From Pseudanabaena sp. Salubria-1 (GTDB taxonomy: Bacteria > Cyanobacteriota > Cyanobacteriia > Pseudanabaenales > Pseudanabaenaceae), in NCBI GenBank assembly GCA_023336205.1, contig JALQCR010000040.1, positions 1 to 59,012 of the forward strand: a stretch of 59,012 bases of DNA. Reading direction: 5' to 3'. Shown here in pieces: positions 45,097 through 52,628 of the stretch (positions are counted from its first letter, which is position 1; every line of letters starts with the position of its first letter). The position numbers and the translations under genes were made by a program. Below the pieces are notes generated by a model, which saw nothing but the letters and a program-made list of their open reading frames with translations, was not told the DNA's origin and did no database searches.

Positions 45097-45723
45097 TCAT
45101 TTTTTGATTTTAAATGATTCAATAAAGCGATCGGCATCGGCTTGCGAGAATTTGTCTGAAGGAGCTACTACAACTACCTGATAAAGACGAATATTATCAG
45201 CAATACAAATTCGCCCTTTTGTAGTTGCATCAATCGATTGAATCTTCCCATTACCATCGAAATCTAGGCATGGAGTTTCACCAAGTTTAGACTCTTTGGA
45301 GGAATTGATTTTGCCTTGAATGCTACCAGTAATAAAACCTTTCGCACCTTGATTTATCCTTGCTTGGATCTCAGAGTCAGTAAATTTTGATGGGTAGTCA
45401 TTATAGCTAACCATATAGGCTGAAGTATTGGACTCAGATATTGCCATATTTATCTTGACTGCACCAACTTCAGTTTTCTTTTCTTGAGACATTTCTTGTG
45501 GTTTAGTTGGCATTTGCACGCTGAATTTCCCAGACTCAGAGCTGTAATCTTGCCAACCATTTGTAGCTGAGGTTTGAGGTTTAGAATCTGTATTTTTCGC
45601 TTTATCGGATGAATAGCTTGGATCTGCTGATTTGCTTGAACTTGCAGTTTCGTTTGTAGATGGGGTACAAGCACCTACAGTAAATAAAACCAAACTAACT
45701 GCATAGGAAAGATATTTTTGCAT
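45097..45723 (-). CDS. Putative lipoprotein, 208 aa
   Basis: The signal peptide MQKYLSYAVSLVLFTVGAC has a lipobox VGAC with Cys19. A Ser/Thr/Lys-rich linker to ~residue 55 precedes a domain of mixed alpha/beta type, GWQDYSSESGKFSVQMPTKPQEMSQ, which resembles the beginning of many cyanobacterial 'PsbP-like/DUF' lipoproteins, and it ends SQADADRFIESFKIKK. No enzyme motif is seen. It probably sits on the periplasmic side of the membrane. Confidence 0.7.
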   Translation of the reverse strand: MQKYLSYAVSLVLFTVGACTPSTNETASSSKSADPSYSSDKAKNTDSKPQTSATNGWQDYSSESGKFSVQMPTKPQEMSQEKKTEVGAVKINMAISESNTSAYMVSYNDYPSKFTDSEIQARINQGAKGFITGSIQGKINSSKESKLGETPCLDFDGNGKIQSIDATTKGRICIADNIRLYQVVVVAPSDKFSQADADRFIESFKIKK

Positions 45724-46057
45724 GTTCTTTTAATGTTTTGTTTTTGGCTAGAGATAGGGTGGTGGTGGGGTGAGATGTATCTCTGTAGAAACTACGGAAT
45801 AGTTTTACTTGATTCAGGATTACTCATGGAGGTTGTACTCATATCATATCTATCAGAAGTCTCTACCAACAACCAAAATATGTTTACGAATTTAAGACTT
45901 ATCCTATAGCTTGCGTAAATATCCATTATCGTAAGCTAGTCGTTTAAATAGGCTTTCCAAGTAAATTCGTAAGCTTGAGGCTAGTTTAATGATTGATGGA
46001 TTAACACAAGCCTTATCAACAAAAAAACAACCATAAATTCTAAAAAATTCTAAAAAT

Positions 46058-46120
46058 CTTTTAGACCAAAAAGAGGGTTGTACAGCTAAAAGCTGTACAA
46101 CCCTCTTTTTGGTCTAAAAG
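46058..46120. terminator. 30-bp perfect palindrome with AAA loop
   Basis: The arms 46058-46087 and 46091-46120 are perfectly complementary. It is the main feature of the 610-bp gene-free stretch 45724-46333. The rest of this stretch is AT-rich with no recognisable gene, tRNA or repeat. As no gene ends next to it, terminator function is doubtful. Confidence 0.65.
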
Positions 46121-46333
46121 TGAGACATGCATATCTATTCATGAGTCTATTTTTAAGTCTTAAATTCTTGAAATCATACAAAAAACGATGGTCACAATTA
46201 ACTTGAAAATAACAATGTCAAAGTACCGTGTCCTTTTTTATTTTTTGAAAGGTTAAGTTTTAACTGTTGCTTCCCTTAGCTAGCAAAACCTATGATGAGA
46301 TCTAGGTGAACTCTAATTTACGAGAAAACTTCT

Positions 46334-46672
46334 ATGACTACTATCCGTGAAGTAACTGGCGATCCGAATGATTTTTGGAGTGAAATAAGCTGGTCAGATA
46401 TGACTAGTGCTGAGCAAGCACTCTGGTCACAATTAGGTTGGAGTGAAGAAAGCTGGGAAGAAGAGGACGATTTTCCTGAATGGGATGATTTGTCCGATGA
46501 AGACAAAAAACTGTGGGGTATCCTTGGTTGGAGCCAAGCTAGCTGGGAGGGAGAAGACGACATCCCAGAATCCGCAGAAAAACTCTGGGAAGACCTCACC
46601 AGTGAGGAGCAATCAGCTGCAACTCAGCTTGGCTATACCCAAGAAAAATGGGACGATGACGAAGAAGTCTAA
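46334..46672 (+). CDS. Acidic Trp-rich protein with three ~30-residue repeats
   Basis: This 112-residue protein is composed largely of three units with the pattern W-x-x-(L/M)-(T/S)-x-E-(E/D)-(Q/K)-x-x-(W/A)-x-x-L-G-(W/Y)-x-x-x-x-W: ISWSDMTSAEQALWSQLGW, EWDDLSDEDKKLWGILGW and LWEDLTSEEQSAATQLGY. Each repeat ends in an acidic stretch. It has no signal peptide. Related repeats are known in proteins of algae, diatoms and large viruses, but their function is not established. It is monocistronic with a terminator hairpin directly after it. Confidence 0.75.
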   Translation: MTTIREVTGDPNDFWSEISWSDMTSAEQALWSQLGWSEESWEEEDDFPEWDDLSDEDKKLWGILGWSQASWEGEDDIPESAEKLWEDLTSEEQSAATQLGYTQEKWDDDEEV

Positions 46673-46686
46673 ATCTAAATAGTCTA

Positions 46687-46724
46687 AAAATAATAGTCAG
46701 CGACAAGTCGCTGACTATTATTTT
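46687..46724. terminator. 18-bp perfect hairpin, AA loop, with T4
   Basis: The arms 46687-46704 and 46707-46724 form an uninterrupted stem after the Trp-rich gene. Confidence 0.8.
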
Positions 46725-46797
46725 GGGGCGATCTCAACAATTTTAAAATTTCTGATCGTAAATTTACCCATTTCGCGTTAGAATAGCAAAGACCTTT

Positions 46798-46880
46798 GGG
46801 GGTATGGCGGAATGGTAGACGCTACGGACTTAAAATCCGTTGATCGTAAGGTCGTAAGGGTTCAAGTCCCTTTACCCCCA
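46798..46880 (+). tRNA. tRNA-Leu (anticodon TAA), intronless
   Basis: An 83-base class II tRNA with acceptor stem GGGGGTA/TACCCCC and discriminator A at 46880. The anticodon arm CGGACTTAAAATCCG gives loop CTTAAAA and anticodon TAA. A long variable arm (TTGATCGTAAGGTCG) and T-loop GGTTCAAGTCC are present. CCA is not encoded. The group I intron found in many cyanobacterial trnL(UAA) genes is absent: the anticodon arm is contiguous. Confidence 0.96.
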
Positions 46881-46893
46881 CTTAAAAACATAT

Positions 46894-46947
46894 AAAGATC
46901 ACAAAAGCAGAGGCAATTCATGAATTGCCCCTGCTTTTGTGATCTTT
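46894..46947. terminator. ~27-bp near-perfect palindrome after tRNA-Leu
   Basis: AAAGATCACAAAAGCAG...CTGCTTTTGTGATCTTT, with one A/C mismatch and no separate loop. It probably terminates the tRNA and the convergent parB-like gene, whose stop lies at 46946. Confidence 0.75.
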
Positions 46948-47872
46948 ACCATGCATCAATAATTTTTTGCATAGTCTTTTCAGCAAGTCCCTGAACATTA
47001 GCAATTACATCTTGAATTGATTGAAATTTTTGCTCTGGTTGTTGCAATTTCAGTTCATATATTGGTTTAGCAAATTTTGTATTTCCTTTTGCCGATTTTG
47101 CTAGATTACGCTGTAAATCGCCAAAGTTAATTGTATTTAAATCATTGATAACCTGTAAGACTTTAGGGTCATCACTAATAAACTTGTCTTTAGCCTTTAG
47201 TTTAGAGCTTGTTGCTTTGGCTTTGGAGGTAGCAGCAGCTTTAGTGTTTTTAGATTTAGAGATTTTCTCAGGAGCTGACTCTGGGACTGAAATGATCGGT
47301 TGTGTTGGTGAAAGAACTTGACTAATAGGAACAAATGCTAATGACTGTTTGAAATCTAGCAAATGCAAATTTATTTGCTGTGTAATTTGGTTGGCAAATA
47401 TTTGTAAACTAGCGTTGATCCTTTCCTCAACTATGCGATCTATGGTGACAGATAGTTTTAGTTCTAAGCGATTAGTGATCGCATTTTCTATTTGCGCTAA
47501 ATCTGGTTGAGTTTCTGGTTGAGTCTGTGGAGCAGAGATTTCAAGTGGCGCTGATGTAGAAAGCGATCGCAAAAAATTATATTGCTCAAGAATTGTTGAC
47601 TCTAGATCAGTGGGAACAACATAAGCGCGGATTGCCGTAAATTGATCATCGATTTCCTGAGCTTTGAGCGCAGCATAATATTCAAAATATCCTTCCAGAA
47701 TTTCAAATGAGATTGGCGAGACTCTGCGTAATAGAATTGGCTTTACTGTGCCGCCTGCCTGTAAAAACAAATTAGCAAGATGCTCAATTTGACTCGATTG
47801 GAACTGAGATATCTCTTGTGATACTGGTGATACGATCATATCTAGATCAATCGAAGAAGTGAGTAAACTCAT
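46946..47872 (-). CDS. ParB-like partner protein, divergent
   Basis: This 308-residue protein has an N-terminal ParB/Srx-like region, FQSSQIEHLANLFLQAGG and ILLRRVSPISFEILEGYFEYYAALKA, corresponding to the 'L..L..SI...G...P...' and 'y.i..G..R..A' boxes of ParB. A helical middle (NRLELKLSVTIDRIVEERINASLQ) and a Lys/Ala-rich basic linker are followed by a C-terminal FQSIQDVIANVQGLAEKTMQKII, which has a helix-hairpin-like look. The ATG overlaps the upstream ParA fusion by four bases (ATGA). It probably forms a partition-type pair with that protein. Confidence 0.65.
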   Translation of the reverse strand: MSLLTSSIDLDMIVSPVSQEISQFQSSQIEHLANLFLQAGGTVKPILLRRVSPISFEILEGYFEYYAALKAQEIDDQFTAIRAYVVPTDLESTILEQYNFLRSLSTSAPLEISAPQTQPETQPDLAQIENAITNRLELKLSVTIDRIVEERINASLQIFANQITQQINLHLLDFKQSLAFVPISQVLSPTQPIISVPESAPEKISKSKNTKAAATSKAKATSSKLKAKDKFISDDPKVLQVINDLNTINFGDLQRNLAKSAKGNTKFAKPIYELKLQQPEQKFQSIQDVIANVQGLAEKTMQKIIDAW

Positions 47873-49275
47873 GAGCGTAGCCCTATTTTCTCAAGAACTT
47901 CATTGGCTAACTCTTCAAACTCAGCAGATGAAATTGAATCAGGCTTAAAGTCAAAGATTGATTTAGGATCGGGGATTTGGAGATCGCCTTCTATCACAAA
48001 GTTATCGATTGCGCGGGATAAATCTTCGCGTTGGAAAATTCGGGTTTCTAATACAGAAAATCCATATCGATCTTTGATAATTTTCTCTTGCTTGGGTAAA
48101 GTTGATTTAATGTAATTCGCATTTGTCAATATCTTAGAAGGTAAAACTCCCAGAATATTGATTGGAGAACGATTAGTAAAGCTACGAAAATCGTCAATCT
48201 GTTCAATAAAATTTCTGACATTGCGTAAACCTTCGTTCGCAAAAGGTTTCAGATCAGATGGAATAATAAGGTAATCGCAGGCGATCAGGGCAATCCTTGC
48301 ATAGAGATTGAGTGAGGGCGGCGTATCGATTAAGACTACATCATAGTCATCTTTCACAAGCTCTAACTTCTTAACTAGCTGAAATTTAGAACTTTCTTGG
48401 TCAATTAAAGCGTTTTCTTGCCAGATCAAATTAATATGTGCAGGAATAACATCGACTTCAGGGTAGGTGAAGCTTCCCTTTAACGCGACATCATGAATAA
48501 AGTTAGATTTAGGAAAGAAGATAATATTGTAGACATTGCTGTCTCTAAGATTATCTTCTTCTTCGGTGTCAAACTTCATTAATCCTGCGGCATAGGTTGT
48601 ATTTGCCTGACTATCAAGATCAATAATTAAGACCTTAAATCCCTTACGACTAATAGCGGCGGCAAGATTAATTGTGGTGGTGGTTTTGCCCACACCGCCT
48701 TTGTTGTGATAGATGGCGATCGTTTTCATGATTCTGGCTTGTAGAGATTCTGGAAGAAGAGGAGTTTTATTCTCAAAAAATGGAAGTTTAATGCCAATTG
48801 GATCTGGTAGCGCGGCCAAAGGGATAGATTTATTTGTATCAATTCCAGCTAATTTATCCCTGCCAATAATATCGCTAATTTTCTCAATTTTGTCAGCAAT
48901 TTCCAAGCCGTCGCATTGAAAAATCAGATCTATTTGATCGCCAACAAGTTTATAAATCCGAAAATCTTTCCCGTTGGTTAATACCCCATACATAACATGC
49001 AACTTAGTTAAATAACGCCTCAACCGCCGCACATGGAAATTGAGATTTTGTTTGGGATGTTTTGCTTCCATCACCACACAGGGATTCGGTGATGGGTCAT
49101 TAATACTTGGAAAAACTGGGGAAAGCAGCGCTAAAAAATCTAAACGAATACCACCCAATGCTACCTCTTGATGCCATTTGCTTGGATCGTAACCAAGGGC
49201 AGGTAAAAGATACTGGACGATTAATTTACTTTCGACTTCACTTTCATTACGACAAAGTTTTGGATTAAAACTCAT
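47869..49275 (-). CDS. PD-(D/E)XK nuclease-like domain fused to ParA ATPase
   Basis: This protein has 468 residues. Residues 1-~150 resemble the N-terminal nuclease domain of type I restriction HsdR proteins: CRNESEVESKLIVQYLLPALGY, then GGIRLDFLAL (Asp46) and CVVMEAKHPKQN (Glu70, Lys72), then TKLHVMYGVLTNGKDFRIYKL. The C-terminal half is a ParA ATPase: KGGVGKTTTTINLA (192-199 core), LIIDLDSQANTT near 219, and Walker B VVLIDTPPSLN. It is coupled by ATGA overlaps on both sides, to coaX upstream and to the ParB-like gene downstream. Neither domain lacks a visible catalytic residue. The combination is unusual; function is unknown. Confidence 0.8.
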   Translation of the reverse strand: MSFNPKLCRNESEVESKLIVQYLLPALGYDPSKWHQEVALGGIRLDFLALLSPVFPSINDPSPNPCVVMEAKHPKQNLNFHVRRLRRYLTKLHVMYGVLTNGKDFRIYKLVGDQIDLIFQCDGLEIADKIEKISDIIGRDKLAGIDTNKSIPLAALPDPIGIKLPFFENKTPLLPESLQARIMKTIAIYHNKGGVGKTTTTINLAAAISRKGFKVLIIDLDSQANTTYAAGLMKFDTEEEDNLRDSNVYNIIFFPKSNFIHDVALKGSFTYPEVDVIPAHINLIWQENALIDQESSKFQLVKKLELVKDDYDVVLIDTPPSLNLYARIALIACDYLIIPSDLKPFANEGLRNVRNFIEQIDDFRSFTNRSPINILGVLPSKILTNANYIKSTLPKQEKIIKDRYGFSVLETRIFQREDLSRAIDNFVIEGDLQIPDPKSIFDFKPDSISSAEFEELANEVLEKIGLRS

Positions 49276-49976
49276 GTCAACGCCATAATTCCCAAAAAAA
49301 CTAGATTCTTCTCAATCATATCTACTTTTAAGCCCCATTTCATTAAATAATCGCTATCTCCCCCCGTCAAAAACACCTGACTATCAGGAAACTGCGATCG
49401 CCAATTATCTATATAAGCTTGCAAGCCCGCTATCAATAGGTGCGCCACTCCACCTTGGATTGCTTCATGCGTATTCGTCGCCCATCGTTTTGGCAAAGTT
49501 TCGGGGATTGGCAGATCTGGCAAAGCTGCTGTATTTTGATGCAAACAGGCAAACTGCGATCGCAGCCCAGCGATGATCGCTCCACCCATCAAATTCTTAT
49601 GCGCATCAATTGCAGTGATGGTAATCGCCGTCCCCGCATCAATCACCATCACTGGGTAGCCATAGTTTTCACCAGCGCCATAGGCTGCCAATGCGCGATC
49701 GCATCCCATTGTCGAGTACAAGCCTTGCAATGGCACATCAGAAGTAGCGATCGTCTGAGTCTGTGGCAAATGATCAAAACTGGTAATCATATCGGGAACG
49801 ACTGAGGCGATCGCAATGCGTTCAAAATTTCTTGTTGCAAGTTTTGCTTCTAAGTTGGGTAATTGCTCGTGAGTATAGGCATATTCTTCAAGAATTTGTT
49901 TTTTGCTGTCAAAAATAACTGCCTTAATTCTGGTGTTGCCTATGGCGATCGCTAGTTGGATTTGGGACTTGCTCAC
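49272..49976 (-). CDS. coaX: Type III pantothenate kinase
   Basis: This is the first enzyme of coenzyme A biosynthesis in most cyanobacteria, phosphorylating pantothenate in the cytosol. The 234-residue ASKHA-fold protein has LAIAIGNTRIKAVIFD (P-loop-like start), the middle SVVPDMI and the segment GYPVMVIDAGTAITITAID with the catalytic Asp, then GGAIIAGLRSQFACLHQNTAALP and, near the end, VFLTGGDSDYL. The stop overlaps the next gene by four bases. No regulatory element is visible. Confidence 0.9.
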   Translation of the reverse strand: MSKSQIQLAIAIGNTRIKAVIFDSKKQILEEYAYTHEQLPNLEAKLATRNFERIAIASVVPDMITSFDHLPQTQTIATSDVPLQGLYSTMGCDRALAAYGAGENYGYPVMVIDAGTAITITAIDAHKNLMGGAIIAGLRSQFACLHQNTAALPDLPIPETLPKRWATNTHEAIQGGVAHLLIAGLQAYIDNWRSQFPDSQVFLTGGDSDYLMKWGLKVDMIEKNLVFLGIMALT

Positions 49977-50021
49977 AATATGCTTTTTTTCTAGAAAGAT
50001 TAAGGCGGCGCATCGCGCCGT

Positions 50022-50139
50022 AGCCTTGCACTCAAGTGCAGGCTAAAAGCTCAAACCCGTTGAAACGGGTTAATGTATGCGTATTCTGTAGTCCACTTCA
50101 GTGGACTTAAGCTTTTAGCCTGCACTTGAGTGCAAGGCT
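50022..50139. repeat. 118-bp composite palindrome with two nested hairpins
   Basis: The outer arms 50022-50051 and 50110-50139 are perfect 30-base inverted repeats (AGCCTTGCACTCAAGTGCAG...). Inside lie AACCCGTT-GA-AACGGGTT (50054-50071) and AGTCCACT-TC-AGTGGACT (50090-50107). The cloverleaf-like form resembles composite palindromes repeated in many cyanobacterial genomes. It is in the 297-bp gap between the divergent coaX and RDD genes; nothing else is seen there. Confidence 0.8.
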
Positions 50140-50273
50140 TGAGTGCTTGAGTTATTGGTTTATTTGCGTAAGTACTAATATATAAGATTAAAATAAGACG
50201 AGCGATCGAGAAATACTCTCGAATTGTTGCCATATTTGCCAATTCATCACGTCTCTTCATAAAATTCCCCACA

Positions 50274-51146
50274 ATGGACTTCGAGCCAGCTTACAGCCGC
50301 TATCCTCTTGCCTCAGTCAACCAAAGACTCGGAGCACTAATCATAGACTTTTTAAGTTGTTGGTTTATATCAGAGCTAACTTTGTCTCTGCTATCAGTCA
50401 CCTCATCTAGTCCCTTACGCTTCATCACATTTTTTGTGACTTGGTTTGTCTTTCGCGTATTTATCGCAGCACGCGCTCAAGGTCAAAGCTTTGGTAGATG
50501 GCTGATGAGCATTCGAGTCATTGATGCTGAATATGGAAAAACTGCTGGATTTGGAGCATTTTTTAAGCGTGAGATTTTTGTATTTATTTGTTCGCTATTT
50601 CTAATCGAAACAATTACCTCCACACTGATCGTATTTGCTTGGATTCCTTTTGTTGCTGATGCTGCCTTTGCGATCGTTGATAACGAGAAACGTCAAGCCT
50701 TTCACGATCGCATCAGTAGCACAATCTCAATCCAAAGTCGTAAAGGATTTGCGATCAATCAAAAATTAGGCAAACTTTTTAATCAAGCAGGACAACAAGC
50801 CACCAAGATTTATCAAAGTCGTCAAGATCGCGATCTTTATGAAGATGACTATAGCGCTCCTCGTCCTAAACCAACCCCAAAACAAAAGCGTCGTCCTCGG
50901 ACAAAATCTCGTCCACCACAAGATTTTAATTTCGGCTCTAATTATGAAAGCGAATACGATCGCCCCTACACAGATCCCTATGCTGAACCATTAGATCCGC
51001 CCAGAAGTGCTTATAAAGGCGATGTTAACAATTTTGATGATTGGAATAATGATGATGATTATGGCGATCGCCCAGATTCATATCAAGAGCCCTATCAAGA
51101 TGAACCACCAATTAAGCGATCGGCTCGTCGTCCTCGAAGGAAATGA
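50274..51146 (+). CDS. RDD-family membrane protein with charged C-terminal tail
   Basis: This 290-residue protein has an RDD domain in the first ~150 residues: RLGALIIDFLSCWFIS (Arg-Asp pattern), helices at about 20-40, 50-70 and 105-135, and AFHDRISSTI at the end. The RDD family consists of small transport or membrane-organising proteins of mostly unknown function. The C-terminal ~120 residues are disordered, rich in Pro, Arg, Asp and Tyr (KPTPKQKRRPRTKSRPP...DDWNNDDDYGDRPD). The start ATG at 50274 is the first after a leader with the composite repeat. Confidence 0.85.
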   Translation: MDFEPAYSRYPLASVNQRLGALIIDFLSCWFISELTLSLLSVTSSSPLRFITFFVTWFVFRVFIAARAQGQSFGRWLMSIRVIDAEYGKTAGFGAFFKREIFVFICSLFLIETITSTLIVFAWIPFVADAAFAIVDNEKRQAFHDRISSTISIQSRKGFAINQKLGKLFNQAGQQATKIYQSRQDRDLYEDDYSAPRPKPTPKQKRRPRTKSRPPQDFNFGSNYESEYDRPYTDPYAEPLDPPRSAYKGDVNNFDDWNNDDDYGDRPDSYQEPYQDEPPIKRSARRPRRK

Positions 51147-51177
51147 TTTTGTGGTGCGGCTTTGCCGCGCCACAAAA
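51147..51177. terminator. 14-bp hairpin, TTT loop, after RDD gene
   Basis: TTTTGTGGTGCGGC / GCCGCGCCACAAAA, with one wobble. It overlaps the sequence just past the RDD stop (51144-51146). Confidence 0.75.
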
Positions 51178-51197
51178 CACTGGTAATACTTTTAAGT

Positions 51198-51264
51198 AGC
51201 ATTAAACCCAAAAAAGCTGATTCGCACGCTTTGCGTGCGAATCAGCTTTTTTGGGTTTAATGCT
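51198..51264. terminator. 32-bp perfect palindrome with TTT loop
   Basis: The arms 51198-51229 and 51233-51264 pair without mismatch (AGCATTAAACCC... / ...GGGTTTAATGCT). It is the second of two successive hairpins between the RDD gene and the phytochrome gene. Confidence 0.8.
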
Positions 51265-51402
51265 TGACAAATATTTCATGCGATCTTAAGAAAACAGGTT
51301 GCTTTCTGGTTGAAGGCGTAAACTTTCACTATTATCAACTTTCGTAAGTATTTATTTATGGATGTATCCCAAGGAAAATACTTGGCATAAGGATATTAGT
51401 TG

Positions 51403-51802
51403 ATGCAAAAGATTCCGAGGAAAATCGCCAAGGATAAGATTAATGAGCTTGATACAGTTAATCTAAACAACTGCGATCGCGAACCTATTCATATTCCCAA
51501 CTATATTCAACCACAAGGCTTTTTACTGGCTCTATCTGATCCAGATTTGCGAATTATTCTAGCGAGTGAAAACGCGAGCGAGATTTTAGGAATATCAGTA
51601 ACGGACTTACTCGATCGCCCCTTAGATGACTTTATCATGAGCGATCGCGGTGATCTGAGCGTAGTGATTCGGGCTTGTCTTGATCAGAGCTTTGAACATA
51701 TTAATCCATTAAATCTTTCGATTGTTAATGCCGATGGTATCGAATGTCCCTTTAATGGAGTTGTCCATCGTGCTCCTAGTGGCGAGATCATACTCGAATT
51801 AG
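51403..51802 (+). pseudogene. bphP: Bacteriophytochrome gene, 5' part (biliverdin-binding N-terminus)
   Basis: The 133-residue N-terminal segment is counted from ATG 51403 (a TTG at 51400 is less likely). Cys24 in NLNNCDREPIHIPNYIQPQG sits exactly where bacteriophytochromes attach biliverdin. The PAS domain follows (LLALSDPDLRIILASENASEILGIS, DRPLDDF). The frame is cut by an IS1 insertion at 51803. Removing IS1 and one CGAATTAG restores ILELEPVKADSK in frame with the GAF region that follows (52629 on). Confidence 0.9.
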
Positions 51803-52620
51803 GGTAGTCCTAAAGAGGAAAGGATGTAGGAAAATATCCAGATAGTTGATACAAAGTAAAGTAATGTCAGAAGCAAGGCCATCCTGTCCATCCTGCCAGT
51901 CCGTATCCGTTGTAAAAAACGGCAGTACACGACATGGAAAACAAAATTATAAATGTCGGGACTGTGGTCGTCAATTTGTAGAAAATCCACAGTGGCAGAG
52001 AGTTTCAGAGCGTACCCAAGACACTTATGACCTTCTTGAGAAACTACTACTAGAAAAAATCCCACTAGCTGGAATTGCCAGAGTCCTCAAGGTGTCAGAG
52101 AGATGGTTGCAAAGTTACGTCAATCATAAATATGAAAACGTTCCTCAGCAGGTGGAGGTAGAACCAAAACCAAAACGCCGTTTGACCATACAGATGGATG
52201 AATTGTGGTCTTTTGTGGACGACAAAGGCAATAAACAGTGGGTATGGCTTGCCATTGATGCCGAGACTCGTGAAATTGTCGGTTGTTATATAGGCGATCG
52301 CACTGGTGAATCAGCTCAGAAGTTATGGGAATCGTTGCCTAGCGTCTATCGCCAATGTGCGGTTATTTATACTGACTTCTATTCGTCTTATCCAGTTGTC
52401 CTGCCCAGCAAACGTCATAGGGCTGTCGGGAAAGAAACGGGAAAGACCAACTATATTGAGAGATTCAACTGTACGTTACGTCAACGAGTATCAAGACTAG
52501 TTAGAAAGACCTTATCCTTTTCTAAGAAATTGGAAAATCACATTGGAGCCATTTGGAATTTTATTCATCATTACAACGATTCTTTACCTCCGTGTGCGTC
52601 CTTTCCTTTTTAGGACTACC
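51803..52620 (+). mobile_element. IS1-like insertion sequence, complete
   Basis: 818 bp with terminal repeats GGTAGTCCTAAA(G/A)AGGAAAGG and the 8-bp duplication CGAATTAG on both sides (51795-51802 and 52621-52628). It is nearly identical to the truncated copy at 34199. Confidence 0.92.
51864..52613 (+). CDS. IS1-family transposase (fused InsAB type)
   Basis: This intact ~249-residue transposase starts MSEARPSCPSCQS. A zinc-finger CPSC...CRDCGRQF and a helix-turn-helix (IPLAGIARVLKVSERWLQSY) are followed by the DDE domain with Asp in QMDELWSFVDD, Asp in VIYTDFYSSYP and Glu in NYIERFNCTLRQR. The single continuous frame differs from the frameshifted enterobacterial insA/insB arrangement. An upstream in-frame start at 51846 is possible. 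Confidence 0.9.
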   Translation: MSEARPSCPSCQSVSVVKNGSTRHGKQNYKCRDCGRQFVENPQWQRVSERTQDTYDLLEKLLLEKIPLAGIARVLKVSERWLQSYVNHKYENVPQQVEVEPKPKRRLTIQMDELWSFVDDKGNKQWVWLAIDAETREIVGCYIGDRTGESAQKLWESLPSVYRQCAVIYTDFYSSYPVVLPSKRHRAVGKETGKTNYIERFNCTLRQRVSRLVRKTLSFSKKLENHIGAIWNFIHHYNDSLPPCASFPF

Positions 52621-52628
52621 CGAATTAG

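Noticed and set aside
45718..45909. 63-codon plus-strand frame after the lipoprotein gene
   Set aside because: No family, no Shine-Dalgarno, unusual composition, and it overlaps the lipoprotein promoter region.
24..51264. Possible CRISPR array from the many palindromes
   Set aside because: The palindromes are dispersed, differ in sequence and have no regular spacers; no cas genes are present.
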